Below are positions 1-8,419 of a stretch of 64,000 bases of DNA, in pieces; position 1 is the stretch's first letter; the number at the start of each line of letters is the position of its first letter. Position numbers and translations under genes: made by a program. The stretch spans positions 124,001 to 188,000 of the forward strand of contig CAKQMH010000001.1 in NCBI GenBank assembly GCA_934254915.1, in the 5' to 3' direction. The notes beneath the pieces were generated by a model. It was not told where the DNA came from. It saw nothing but the letters and a program-made list of their open reading frames with translations, and searched no databases. Source of the DNA: an uncultured Alphaproteobacteria bacterium. GTDB taxonomy: Bacteria > Pseudomonadota > Alphaproteobacteria > RF32 > CAG-239.

Positions 1-155
1 GGAATACGTCCGTCGCGCAAAAATGTTAACGACAATCCGTCGGCAAAATTATCATCTTCTTCATCATGATTATCGGTTACAATATCAATATCATTAATCC
101 GGTCATCTTCCCAATTGTGCAGACGACTGAATTTTCCCTCACTGTCAAAAGGCAT
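1..155 (-). CDS. Phage tail fibre/spike, N-terminal part (cut by window edge)
   Basis: An open frame reads leftward off the edge from an ATG at 155, with a GAGGAAAG ribosome site upstream. The visible 51 residues start MPFDSEGKFSRLHNW, followed by an Asp/Glu-rich stretch and a FADGLSLTFLRDG-like segment. This layout (short leader, R-x-HNW, acidic H-D-E-E-D-D, then an F-x-x-GL segment) is familiar from N-termini of podovirus tail fibre and tail-associated proteins, which dock the fibre to the tail. It is the last late gene visible. Function is assigned by N-terminal resemblance and synteny only. Confidence 0.6.
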   Translation of the reverse strand, partial: MPFDSEGKFSRLHNWEDDRINDIDIVTDNHDEEDDNFADGLSLTFLRDGRI

Positions 156-170
156 TTCACTTTCCTCATA

Positions 171-205
171 AAAAAATTGCCGCCTTATTGCTAAAGCGGC
201 TTAAA
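171..205 (-). terminator. Terminator-like hairpin before the tail fibre gene
   Basis: On the minus strand GCCGC and GCGGC arms enclose a 12-nt loop and are followed by a run of seven T. It lies between the 226-residue tail protein and the tail fibre gene, so it may reduce transcription into the fibre gene. Confidence 0.5.
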
Positions 206-229
206 ATTATCGTCACTTGTTTATCTTTA

Positions 230-910
230 TCACTTCCAAAATTTGCCTATGGCATCAGCCGTGCTGAACATATTGCCCCACGCTTGCTGATTGGCGGCAT
301 CTCTCCGATTGTTAATCCCCTGCGAAACTGCATATTTATCGGCATTAACCTGATATCCGCTGGGCGACAACGACAATAGCGATATAATTTCGCTAATCGG
401 ATAACGACGTGCTGAGTTAGTAAAATTTGCCGCGGTAATCAAATTTTGCAAACTGTTGCTGAAAGCATTTTGCCCGTTAATAACACTTTGATATGCCGCC
501 TGGTTTAAGGCTTCATTTTGTTGCGTTGCCAAATCATTCATTGCCCGCTGATACGCCTCGCTCCCGACGCTTAATCCCTGATTTTGCAACCGACTGTTCA
601 AATCATTTCGCTGTTGTTCATATTGGGTATTAAGCTTATCGGCATAACTGTTAAAAGTTGCCTGTTCCACTCTTTGTCGAGCCGCATCCGACCCATCTGC
701 CTGATAGACATAATCCGGCCGCTTGTCCAACTGTTGTGACAAACCATAAGCCGCCGAAGTCATATTTTTTAAGGTATTATCATAGTTTGTCGTATCATAA
801 TTATTCAAATAATTAAGTCTTTCGGCCTCTGAGCCATACACTCCCGTATTCCCCGAAGCAAACAGATTGCCCACCGTTTTATTTACAATTCCGCCAATAC
901 TTTTACTCAT
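230..910 (-). CDS. Phage tail/ejection-type structural protein
   Basis: 226 residues, rich in Asn, Gln, Ala and Ser, with a glycine-containing start (SIGGIVNKTVGNLF) and a long helical centre full of Gln/Asn (residues about 85-165). It starts at an ATG with an AAGGA site, three bases after the acetyltransferase gene. Proteins of this composition and position, between tail hub and fibre, are commonly virion proteins of podoviruses such as internal or ejected proteins. I see no enzymatic motif. The exact role is unknown. Confidence 0.5.
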   Translation of the reverse strand: MSKSIGGIVNKTVGNLFASGNTGVYGSEAERLNYLNNYDTTNYDNTLKNMTSAAYGLSQQLDKRPDYVYQADGSDAARQRVEQATFNSYADKLNTQYEQQRNDLNSRLQNQGLSVGSEAYQRAMNDLATQQNEALNQAAYQSVINGQNAFSNSLQNLITAANFTNSARRYPISEIISLLSLSPSGYQVNADKYAVSQGINNRRDAANQQAWGNMFSTADAIGKFWK

Positions 911-913
911 TTT

Positions 914-1357
914 TTAATCCTTCCATTTACATTCATTTTTTAACATTCCCAGCAAGACCGCATTTTTGCCGTTTTCACGAAAACAGCGCAAAAATCCCTC
1001 TTGTCTGAAACCCAATCGCTTTACCAAATTAAGACTTTGCAAATTATCATCATCAACCAAAACGCTGGCTCTCTGGCACTTTAATTCTTCAAACACAAAA
1101 TTAAAAATACGCCGTAACACTTTGCGATTGCACCATTTCCTGTCAGTGGTATATATCGTCAACCACACATCGCGTTTCACACGATAGTCATGAAAAACCA
1201 CCCCTCCGACCAACTTATCATTGATGATAATTGCCATGGTATAATAGGAGCTTCCGATCCATTTGCTGTCCACCTCTCCCAAACCGAAACTTATCCATTC
1301 CGCCACCAACGGAAATATTCCTTCGCTGATTTTACAATATTCCGCAGCCTTGTTCAT
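914..1357 (-). CDS. Phage-encoded GNAT family N-acetyltransferase
   Basis: 147 residues from the ATG at 1357, which is preceded by a GGGG run; an upstream in-frame TTG at 1384 would add nine residues and is less likely. The GNAT fold is recognisable from the central beta strand (TMAIIINDKLVGGVVF), the acetyl-CoA-binding segment around WCNRKVLRRIFNFVFEE, and the C-terminal motif N-L-V-K-R-LGF-RQEGFLR typical of ribosomal-protein or small-molecule acetyltransferases. It overlaps the end of the upstream tail hub gene by 26 bases, so it is part of the late operon. The substrate is unknown; acetylation of a virion or host protein is a guess. Confidence 0.75.
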   Translation of the reverse strand: MNKAAEYCKISEGIFPLVAEWISFGLGEVDSKWIGSSYYTMAIIINDKLVGGVVFHDYRVKRDVWLTIYTTDRKWCNRKVLRRIFNFVFEELKCQRASVLVDDDNLQSLNLVKRLGFRQEGFLRCFRENGKNAVLLGMLKNECKWKD

Positions 1358-2882
1358 ACCTGAACCCCGTATCATACCACTCAATTAAATTCCCTCTGGT
1401 TTTGGTCTTAAATACCAAACTGGCCTTAAAACCGGTTGCCGAATTGGCAATCCATTGCGAACGGATTTTGCCTTTTAAGGTAGCCCATTTCGTCCCGATT
1501 GGATTTTGCTTGGAACTCCACTTTGCTCTGCTCCATTTCGTTATTCCGACATTACCGATGTTTTCGGCATATTTTTGCTCCTGCGAATTAAAATCCGTAT
1601 TGGTATAAACCACCAAAGCATATTTTGTTGATGAAGTTGTCCGTGGATTAATCAGCTGAATTTTCTTGAGGTTATTGCACCCCAAATTCGTATATGCCTG
1701 CTCAATATGCCCCATTATATGGGTTTTGTTGTCCGCATACCCCTCGTCAAACAAAAACACACCATTATCCGAGCCGAAATACAGCCGTCCGTTAAACAAA
1801 CCCCAACAATGCGCGCGAATATTGGTAAAACGACACCACGCACCGGTATTAAGATTAATCACATGCTGCTCAAACTGCTGCGCCGCCGGCACATTAAACA
1901 GTGCATAACCGCCGCGGCTGTAAATTATACCCTGCCACCCGTCTTTCATACGGTTTAATCTGGTTCGTTCCAATACCAATCCTCTGATTTTATCACTGAA
2001 TGCAATTTGCGAAATTCCGGCCTTATCCAACGGCAATGCCTTGGACAACGGAATATATCCGTCCTCGCAAATCAACACCACGTCACCCTGATACTGCAAC
2101 GTGCAGCGATACCCGATCGGCCGGCTCAGACGATACACGCCTTTCAGGCTCCAATTGTCGGCATCATTAGGATCAGTTCCGCTGTAAACCGCGGCTTCTC
2201 CCTCTGAGGTAATAAACACCGTCAAATCTTCCAATCCCTGCCCGCCGTCAAGCGTCCAACAGGCGATTGCCTGCAGCTCGCCGCCGTCTCTGACTACCGC
2301 AGATAAATCAAATTTCAAAAGATTTCCCTGCACTTCTCCGGCTTGTTCCGAATACCAGGCATTCAGCGTCCCTTTTTCGACCATAAACAGCCTTTGTTTG
2401 GAGGCGCAAAGATTAATAAGTTTATTAACCTCCAAATTATCCCCGCTGAAACGTGCTGTTTCCAAACACATCTCGCCGTTGTTTTCATAAAACACTTGCG
2501 GAGCATCAACCCCGTTAAGCAAAAACAAACGATTTTTAAACATTGCCGTCTGCCACTTATCGCTTCGATAACCTCGTTCATAAACAATTTCGCCTTTGGA
2601 CGAACTTATATCGCGCATTTTGCCGTCGCCGAATGCCAATAAGCGGTTGCCGTTGGGGCTTTTGTATTCGGCCAATGTTTTGACCGTACCGGCAAAATCC
2701 ACATACTTCACATAACCGCGGCGCAATGAAACCCTCGTGTCGCCCGGAAAATAATTATCCATGACAATCGCATCCGTTTCTTTCATCATATCCAGACTGT
2801 CGCGCACATTAAGTCCGCCCACCGGCGATGGCAGTATGTAGTTTTGGGAACTTACGCCGCGGCTAAATTTTCGTACTTGCAT
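1332..2882 (-). CDS. Phage tail hub / DNA-stabilisation-like protein
   Basis: 516 residues with many short repeated beta segments (RLFLLNG, GRLYFGSDNGVFLFDEG, LTVFITSEGEAAVYSG) suggesting a beta-propeller. The N-terminus contains the segment P-x-P-V-G-G-L-N-x-R-D-S-L and later DNYFPG...RRGY, a signature I associate with podovirus proteins next to the gp11-like adaptor, annotated as tail hub or packaged-DNA stabilisation proteins. It starts at an ATG and overlaps the adaptor gene by 20 bases, which implies translational coupling. The precise position in the virion is inferred from gene order. Confidence 0.6.
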   Translation of the reverse strand: MQVRKFSRGVSSQNYILPSPVGGLNVRDSLDMMKETDAIVMDNYFPGDTRVSLRRGYVKYVDFAGTVKTLAEYKSPNGNRLLAFGDGKMRDISSSKGEIVYERGYRSDKWQTAMFKNRLFLLNGVDAPQVFYENNGEMCLETARFSGDNLEVNKLINLCASKQRLFMVEKGTLNAWYSEQAGEVQGNLLKFDLSAVVRDGGELQAIACWTLDGGQGLEDLTVFITSEGEAAVYSGTDPNDADNWSLKGVYRLSRPIGYRCTLQYQGDVVLICEDGYIPLSKALPLDKAGISQIAFSDKIRGLVLERTRLNRMKDGWQGIIYSRGGYALFNVPAAQQFEQHVINLNTGAWCRFTNIRAHCWGLFNGRLYFGSDNGVFLFDEGYADNKTHIMGHIEQAYTNLGCNNLKKIQLINPRTTSSTKYALVVYTNTDFNSQEQKYAENIGNVGITKWSRAKWSSKQNPIGTKWATLKGKIRSQWIANSATGFKASLVFKTKTRGNLIEWYDTGFRYEQGCGIL

Positions 2883-3576
2883 TTACTATCACTCCTCCCC
2901 AATCAGCCGGCATTATTTGGCCGGCCAATTCAATGTCTTTTGTTGCCAAACCACTACCGAACCGATTTTTAACTTCGCGCTCATATTCATTAAATTCTTC
3001 TTCATACGGCATCCCGTTGCGTCGATACCACCGCCATAAAATTCCTTTTTTGACCAAATATTCGTCAAACACCGGCACATCGGTATTTTTCGTCAGTTCC
3101 GTTTTCTCACCCCAGCCGGTTTGTTGATCAAAAACGATTGCCGCCGAACGATACTGAAACACAATTTTTATATTATCCGGCGGCGGAGTTAAAAACTTGA
3201 ACATTCCGTTTTGAATTTTGAATTTCAAATTAATACTTGCCAAATTAAAATACTTTTCCCGCATCCATTCTTCCGGCGTAATCGCTCCGATAACTTTTTC
3301 GCTGCCGTCCTTAATAAAAATGGTGTTGTTAATCAGCGCATAAAAATCGGGGCAAAAATCCTTGATAAAATAGGCGGTTTTATTGGCAAATGTCCGCAAA
3401 CACCCTTCTTTGGTCAGCTCCTGCCAATCGCCATAGCGCAACAAACTGTCAAGCGTATCCCGCGCCACACTCAAAAATACGGCCTCCTGCTGACTGTCTT
3501 CATTAAACAAATCAACCGGTTTTTGCGTTGCCGCCAAAGATGCCGCATCTTGACAAATCTCCAGAATGTTTTTCAT
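2863..3576 (-). CDS. Head-tail adaptor / tail tubular A-like protein (gp11-like)
   Basis: 237 residues. The C-terminal block K-K-G-I-L-W-R-W-Y-R-R-N-G-M-P-Y-E-E-E-F followed by NEYE is the typical end of podovirus adaptor proteins, which form a ring under the portal and link it to the tail. The N-terminal helix (ICQDAASLAATQKPVDLF) and the DTLDSLLRYGDWQELTKEG segment also fit this family. It overlaps genes on both sides by a few bases, inside the late operon between capsid-associated and tail genes. Confidence 0.7.
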   Translation of the reverse strand: MKNILEICQDAASLAATQKPVDLFNEDSQQEAVFLSVARDTLDSLLRYGDWQELTKEGCLRTFANKTAYFIKDFCPDFYALINNTIFIKDGSEKVIGAITPEEWMREKYFNLASINLKFKIQNGMFKFLTPPPDNIKIVFQYRSAAIVFDQQTGWGEKTELTKNTDVPVFDEYLVKKGILWRWYRRNGMPYEEEFNEYEREVKNRFGSGLATKDIELAGQIMPADWGGVIVNASTKI

Positions 3577-4136
3577 GCTCTCACCTTTTTCTTCTTAGCT
3601 TTTTGCAAACTGTTTTTCAGGCTTTCGACTTTAGCCTTAAGCAGTTCAATCTGTTCCTGAAATTGGTTTTCTTTTTGCTGCCATTCGGCCAAAGCACGGG
3701 TGTTTTTAGCTTGTTCCATAAACTTGAGCGCCAAATCACGTTCATATTTTACTTCCAGTTGTTCGGCCTTATCATCATCAAGCTTAGCCAGTTCCTCAAT
3801 CGTAAAAATACCGCGTACTTTCAGTCCTTCGATTTCGGCTGCCGTCAAAAAAGCAAATTGTTCCAACGGCGTACCCTGTCGCACTTGCTGTTTGGCCAGC
3901 TGATAACGTGCATATTCAGCCGGAAAACGTCTGATTTTTTCTTCGGTTGCCGGTTGATCAAAAACTTCCGAATTGTTATCTCTGAGCCTGATTTCCACAA
4001 AACAGACCATCTCAAATTTCGGAAAGCCGCAATCATCAAGCTCGCCGGTTTTTACGGTCCGATCATAAAAACGTGCAAATATTCCTTCTTCGGGATTGGT
4101 GTTTTGCGCAATTTTTTCAAATGTGGTAAAGTCCAT
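3573..4136 (-). CDS. Phage structural protein with C-terminal coiled coil
   Basis: 187 residues from the ATG at 4136 (MDFTTFEKI), chosen because AGGAAAGGAAAG lies just upstream; a longer frame starts 36 bases earlier without a better site. The C-terminal third (about residues 130-187) is a Lys/Glu/Gln-rich coiled coil ending in a basic tail. The middle contains the segment P-L-E-Q-F-x-x-L, then E-I-E-G-L-K-x-x-G-I-x-T-I-E-E-L-A. I do not recognise a named family with certainty. Its place between the major capsid gene and the adaptor gene suggests a head-completion or scaffold-related role. Confidence 0.55.
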   Translation of the reverse strand: MDFTTFEKIAQNTNPEEGIFARFYDRTVKTGELDDCGFPKFEMVCFVEIRLRDNNSEVFDQPATEEKIRRFPAEYARYQLAKQQVRQGTPLEQFAFLTAAEIEGLKVRGIFTIEELAKLDDDKAEQLEVKYERDLALKFMEQAKNTRALAEWQQKENQFQEQIELLKAKVESLKNSLQKAKKKKVRA

Positions 4137-4154
4137 TTTCTTTCCTTTCCTGTT

Positions 4155-4186
4155 AAAAAAAGGCAGCCGCATAACTCACGGCTGCC
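4155..4186 (-). terminator. Strong terminator after the major capsid gene
   Basis: On the minus strand GGCAGCCG and CGGCTGCC form a perfect 8-bp stem with a 9-nt loop, followed by seven T. It sits 20 bases past the capsid stop codon and upstream of the coiled-coil gene. Confidence 0.8.
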
Positions 4187-4206
4187 CATAGTTTCATTTT
4201 TTTGCG

Positions 4207-5181
4207 CTATGCTGCGGCTTTATCCAACAACACACCTTGCAGGCTGGCGTTAGACATTGTCATATTGCCTGCCCAGCCGATAATTTTATACAAAGCATCC
4301 TGATTAATCGCCATGCGTTCGCCGCCGATGACTTTCATATTGCGGTCCTGATGTGAACGCAGATACAAATAATCCGTATTCAAAAAGTACATCTTATTAG
4401 CCGGACAATTACCACCCTGTCCGCCGTCAGAAATAACATCAGCACCTTTGTACTTTAAGGCCTCAAAACCGGCATCCGCCATTTTGGAATTGGTAAAACG
4501 CTGCAATTGTACCAGTGATTGTTCATACAACGAATAAAGATCATCGCCGGTTACGATTAAATCCGGTTTATCTGTACCGCGGCACAGCGAAATATACATT
4601 TTATCCATGGCCGAACGAATATTTTCCGCAGTTAAAGTTGCTGTCGCCGTAGTTGATTTATTACGCCAAAATTCATTACCCGAAGTCGCACGGTTAATTC
4701 CGCCGACCGTACCGGTAGCCGGTGCATCAGCCACCAACAAAGCCAAACCGCCGATTGTTTTACCGCCGGAAGCCGTACCATCGCCGTACAATGCCGCTGC
4801 CATTTTATTGGACATGGTTCGCAATGCATTGTCGATACGTTTTTCAAACAAGTTTACAATTCTTGCTTTGCCTGAGTTTTTCAGCATATCTTCGCCCGAA
4901 ACCGCTACCGGTACTGCACAGAATTTCCAACTGTATTCGGCTGCGCTGAACAATTGTTTCGGGGTATAAGAAATTGTTTCATAACCGCTGTACCAGGACA
5001 AATCACCTTCGCCGTATTCCAGCTCCTCCAAAATCTTTGAACCGCCGTCAATTGTTCGCAAATTACCTTTATCTTTCAGCCGTTTTAACAACGCGTTGCT
5101 GTTGGAAACATTGTCTGCCAAATTACCGGCACGGGTTTCCAAAGTGGTCGTAAACACGTCATTATAGTTATTATTAGCCAT
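4207..5181 (-). CDS. Major capsid protein
   Basis: 324 residues starting MANNNYNDVF with an AAAAGGA ribosome site. The sequence matches the style of HK97-fold capsid proteins of podoviruses: an N-terminal helical arm (TRAGNLADNVSNSNALLKRL), the E-loop-like segment GGSKILEELEYGEGDLSWYSGYE, a central ALYGDGTASGGKTIGGL block, and the P-domain statement DLIVTGDDLYSLYEQSL. The downstream NTDYLYLRSHQDRNMKV and IGWAGNMTMSN segments are also usual near the end of this family. Position directly after the scaffold gene supports it. Terminators on both sides suggest separate dosing of its mRNA. Confidence 0.88.
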   Translation of the reverse strand: MANNNYNDVFTTTLETRAGNLADNVSNSNALLKRLKDKGNLRTIDGGSKILEELEYGEGDLSWYSGYETISYTPKQLFSAAEYSWKFCAVPVAVSGEDMLKNSGKARIVNLFEKRIDNALRTMSNKMAAALYGDGTASGGKTIGGLALLVADAPATGTVGGINRATSGNEFWRNKSTTATATLTAENIRSAMDKMYISLCRGTDKPDLIVTGDDLYSLYEQSLVQLQRFTNSKMADAGFEALKYKGADVISDGGQGGNCPANKMYFLNTDYLYLRSHQDRNMKVIGGERMAINQDALYKIIGWAGNMTMSNASLQGVLLDKAAA

Positions 5182-5208
5182 TTTATTTCCTTTTCTCCAA
5201 ATAAGTAT

Positions 5209-5241
5209 AAAAAAAGCTTTCGTTTTTAACTCAACGAAAGC
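5209..5241 (-). terminator. Terminator between scaffold and capsid genes
   Basis: On the minus strand GCTTTCGTT and AACGAAAGC form a 9-bp stem followed by seven T. It ends the scaffold transcript 28 bases after the stop and lies 28 bases before the capsid start. A weak promoter (TTGAGT, 19-nt spacing, TATACT) overlaps it and could start a capsid transcript; this is uncertain. Confidence 0.75.
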
Positions 5242-5268
5242 CGGTTATTGGTCAGCAAACTTTGTTGC

Positions 5269-6081
5269 TTAATCATCAATCAGGTACATCAACAACTCTC
5301 TGGTCGACATATTGCTCATATCGGCTTTTGACAAACGTCCTTGCGGCGCAAAAGCGGCCTCTTTGGCCTTTTCTGCTTCTTGCGCTTTTTCACGCAACGC
5401 TGCCTGTGCTTTCTCGGCAATCAACTTTTCACGAACCTGAGGATTAAGCCAAATTGCTTTTTGATATGCATCTTCCAAATTTCCAGCTGCTCCGCATTGC
5501 AGCAAACCGATTATTTGGGCTTTAACCTGTTCGGTAAAGGGATACTTTGCTTTACCGTTTTCATCAACAGCCTGCATAAAACCGCTGACTTCATTCCAGG
5601 CGTCCTGCATCCGCGCACCGTTTTTCGCTTGGAGCATTTCTTTTTCAAGATTAGCTTTGTCCGGAGTTGCAACCCCGTATGTTTGCGCCAAATACTGCAA
5701 AACCGCCTGAGGATTTTGCTCCATTGCCTCGTCCAACTCTGCCAAATGCTTGAACCATTCATCGGCATTGTTCAAACCATAATTCTGCAGCCGCGGGGCA
5801 TTGTGATTATAAATTTCTTCTATCCATTTTCGGCTTTCGATTTCTTGCCTGATTTTCTCATTTTCTGCTTTGTCGGCTTTGACTTTTGCATGCAAATATT
5901 TTTGCATTTTCACCGGCAAAAGCTTAAAATCATCTGCCATTTCGGCGGCATATGTTTCCGGCAGCTGCGAATAGTCTTCCTCATCTGCGATTTCCGCCGG
6001 CAAATCATCGGCTTCTTGGTCTTTTTCCAATTTAGCCATTTCCTGTTCCAAAATTTTTCTGGTTTCACTGATTTCATCCAT
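5269..6081 (-). CDS. Phage capsid scaffolding protein
   Basis: 271 residues from the ATG at 6081, which has AAAGGAG ten bases upstream; the longer frame to 6192 lacks a good site. The protein is strongly charged and helical, with long Glu/Lys/Ala coiled-coil stretches (MAKLEKDQEADDLPAEIADEED at the start, EKAQAALREKAQEAEKAKEAA near the end). A basic, Ser-containing C-terminus (GRLSKADMSNMSTRELLMYLIDD) would contact the capsid protein. This composition and the place between portal and major capsid genes are standard for scaffolding proteins that leave the procapsid during maturation. Confidence 0.75.
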   Translation of the reverse strand: MDEISETRKILEQEMAKLEKDQEADDLPAEIADEEDYSQLPETYAAEMADDFKLLPVKMQKYLHAKVKADKAENEKIRQEIESRKWIEEIYNHNAPRLQNYGLNNADEWFKHLAELDEAMEQNPQAVLQYLAQTYGVATPDKANLEKEMLQAKNGARMQDAWNEVSGFMQAVDENGKAKYPFTEQVKAQIIGLLQCGAAGNLEDAYQKAIWLNPQVREKLIAEKAQAALREKAQEAEKAKEAAFAPQGRLSKADMSNMSTRELLMYLIDD

Positions 6082-6307
6082 TTTTCCACACACTCCTTTT
6101 ATAAGCATTAATAAAATCTCTAAACAAACTGTTCTTTGCTTGCAGTTGTTTTTCCCATTTTTTGCGGCGATAAAAATCGGCCGAATAATCACTAGCTAAC
6201 ACCACCTCGTTTTGCCGCATATAACGATCGACATCAGCCGTCGAGGTCGCCGCCGTTCCGTCCGGCAACAACACTTCATCCGTCCATTCCCGACTAAAAT
6301 ACGTCAT
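6074..6307 (-). CDS. Small phage protein between portal and scaffold
   Basis: 77 residues from the ATG at 6307 (MTYFSREW), chosen because a GAGGGGGG ribosome site lies just upstream; a longer frame to 6373 runs inside the portal gene. It overlaps the portal end by 14 bases and the scaffold start by 8, so all three are coupled. It has a Trp/Arg/Lys-rich C-terminal half (RRKKWEKQLQAKNSLFRDFINAYKRS). No family recognised; small genes here are often portal or scaffold accessories. Confidence 0.5.
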   Translation of the reverse strand: MTYFSREWTDEVLLPDGTAATSTADVDRYMRQNEVVLASDYSADFYRRKKWEKQLQAKNSLFRDFINAYKRSVWKNG

Positions 6308-8147
6308 TCCGGCCCCCCTCTGTTTCGGCCGTGTTTTCTGACGCTGTTTTGCCGACACTTTTAGCAATTTCAATATCTTGCTGTCGTTCTTTCAAATCCA
6401 ACTCTCGAGTCTTGAGTTGATTTTTCTCTTTGGCGATTTCATAATCCGCCGCCATTTGCTGTTTGGCCAATTCGGCGGTATTATCAGTCACCGGCTGAGA
6501 TTGTTGCACCGGCTGACTAAGTTCGGTTTCAATCTTTTTGAATGTACTTTCCAAAACCGTTTCAAATTGCCGTGCCTTAGGCATTGCCGCCACCAACGCT
6601 CCGATTAACTGCACATAAAGCGGCAGCAGCGCCGGTTGTGCCGAAACTTTATCAAATGCCGATGTTACCAATTCATTGATGGTCTTGACCGCGGTCAAAA
6701 TCTTTTCACTCTCGCCATCGGGATTAAACACCGTATCGGTTTCTATTCCCAAAACCATACCCCGTAACTTATCCTGCCGCAGCAATGCCACCGCTTTATA
6801 AACCGCATCAACATTTTGCCGTTCGTCTTCACTCAAAAAGCCCACCAACAGATCGGTGGCAAATTGTTCGCAGATGATTTCCGCCTTAATCTTATACAAA
6901 TCGCGGATAAACCGCTGCATATCATTTTGCCGATCCTGATTGCGCAGTGTGCCGAAATTCGTTTTCTTCGTAACGGCCGTGGCGGTATCATTAGCGTTTG
7001 ATACTCCGCGCATAATATCCGAAACACCGGTAACTTCAAAAATGCTTTCCACAATATCATCCCGCCTTTTAGCTAACGCTTCCAGCGCAATCACATATTG
7101 TTCAATCGGCGCAAAGTCGATAATTCCTTTAATACCGCCGCAGTCTTTCAATTTTTGAAAATCACTGACCGCGACCAGGGTCACATCTTTATCCAAAATC
7201 GCATGCAGCTCCGGAAAAGATTTATCATAAGCTCCGCTGACTTTCAGCGCCTGCATAGTCAACCGCATACGGGTAGTCACTCCGTTTAATTCGCTTATCA
7301 TTTCCTTAATCATGCAATAATCCGGTTCGGGAATAATGCTGTCATTGGTCGTCGTTGCCATAATCGGTTTCGGACACGGGAAAAAGCCGCTGAGTTTTAA
7401 CGGATTGTCACTGACGCGCAAAAATTCGTACGGCGCTTCTTTACACAGCCACATAACCTTTTGCGATGGTTTGTCCCAAATCTCATAAATACAAATCTCG
7501 CGGCTGTCATCTTCACCTTGCATCCTTTGCCGCAACATATCTTTCGCTTGCGGAAACAATTCCTGCACCCGGCTGAGCGTCATGTTTATTTTGCGGGCAA
7601 TCCATTCCACATTTTCCCAAATACCCACTTTGTCACAATCACAAATAAAGCTTTCCGGATCAATATAGACGCTTTCAACCTTTTCTGCGGTTTTGATAGC
7701 CCATGTTGCCTTTGTATCTTTATCCTCACATTCTGCTTCCGGACTGGCAATCTCAATAAATTGCGGCTTATATTGTTCCCACACAATTCCCATGCCCGAA
7801 ATCAAAAAATCATTGCGGGCATATTTGATAATGCTGTCAAAATCAAACTGCTCTAAATCCCATTCCAGAGCTTTTTCCAACATCTTGCATGCCAAACGTT
7901 CAACCTCATCCGGACATTTGTTTTTGCGCTCCACAAAAGCCTGCGGCTGCTTAAAATACAAAAACGGTTTTAATGTTTCAATCGAAGACCATAATATATT
8001 ATATCTTTCTTCCATTTTATTATCTAAACCGCTGCCCTTATAAGCCTCTCGCGTCTTCCGCACCACATCATAATATTTCCCAAAATAATCTTCCGCCTGT
8101 TTAAGCTTTTTGCTCCAGACTTCCGCTTGCAAAATTTTGTTACTCAT
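6294..8147 (-). CDS. Portal protein
   Basis: 617 residues from the ATG at 8147 (MSNKILQAEVW), with GGAG about 12 bases upstream. The N-terminal half (EAYKGSGLDNKMEERYNILWSSIETLKPFLYFKQPQAFVERK), the conserved statement V-Y-I-D-P-E-S-F, and the C-terminal helical region ending in a long Gln/Lys/Glu coiled coil (KQQMAADYEIAKEKNQLKTRELDLKERQQDIEIA) fit the large portal proteins of P22-like and Bordetella-phage-like podoviruses. The portal forms the dodecameric ring through which the terminase packs DNA. It lies after terminase and the co-chaperonin gene, as expected. Confidence 0.8.
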   Translation of the reverse strand: MSNKILQAEVWSKKLKQAEDYFGKYYDVVRKTREAYKGSGLDNKMEERYNILWSSIETLKPFLYFKQPQAFVERKNKCPDEVERLACKMLEKALEWDLEQFDFDSIIKYARNDFLISGMGIVWEQYKPQFIEIASPEAECEDKDTKATWAIKTAEKVESVYIDPESFICDCDKVGIWENVEWIARKINMTLSRVQELFPQAKDMLRQRMQGEDDSREICIYEIWDKPSQKVMWLCKEAPYEFLRVSDNPLKLSGFFPCPKPIMATTTNDSIIPEPDYCMIKEMISELNGVTTRMRLTMQALKVSGAYDKSFPELHAILDKDVTLVAVSDFQKLKDCGGIKGIIDFAPIEQYVIALEALAKRRDDIVESIFEVTGVSDIMRGVSNANDTATAVTKKTNFGTLRNQDRQNDMQRFIRDLYKIKAEIICEQFATDLLVGFLSEDERQNVDAVYKAVALLRQDKLRGMVLGIETDTVFNPDGESEKILTAVKTINELVTSAFDKVSAQPALLPLYVQLIGALVAAMPKARQFETVLESTFKKIETELSQPVQQSQPVTDNTAELAKQQMAADYEIAKEKNQLKTRELDLKERQQDIEIAKSVGKTASENTAETEGGRNDVF

Positions 8148-8161
8148 CAAGGTTTTCTCCT

Positions 8162-8419
8162 CTAATTATCACAAATACCCAATAAACTGTATTCCCTCAC
8201 CACTACCAAATTTTTATCCGGCGTCGGTAAATCATCAAATATATGAAAACAAACCCTGTCGCCGGCTTTCACCATTGTGACTTTTTCACCCACGCTTTCG
8301 ACCGTGCCGTAATTTTGTTCATTAACCGCCGTATCAGGCAAAATAATTCCTTGTGCCTTTTGCGGTTTTTTATCTATCCGCACAAACACCCTGTCCCCTA
8401 TTGCCTTAAATTTTACCAT
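8162..8419 (-). CDS. Phage-encoded GroES-like co-chaperonin
   Basis: 85 residues with the Cpn10 pattern: start F-K-A-I-G-D-R-V-F-V-R-I (compare P-L-x-D-R-V-x-V in GroES), a mobile-loop region with the hydrophobic G-I-I-L-P triplet (residues about 24-28), V-x-S-V-G-E-K-V, then A-G-D-R-V-C-F. It is slightly shorter than the usual 95-100 residues. It overlaps the terminase gene by seven bases and precedes portal. By analogy with T4 gp31 and the RB49 homologue, it may replace host GroES to fold the capsid protein in GroEL. That role is inference. Confidence 0.85.
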   Translation of the reverse strand: MVKFKAIGDRVFVRIDKKPQKAQGIILPDTAVNEQNYGTVESVGEKVTMVKAGDRVCFHIFDDLPTPDKNLVVVREYSLLGICDN

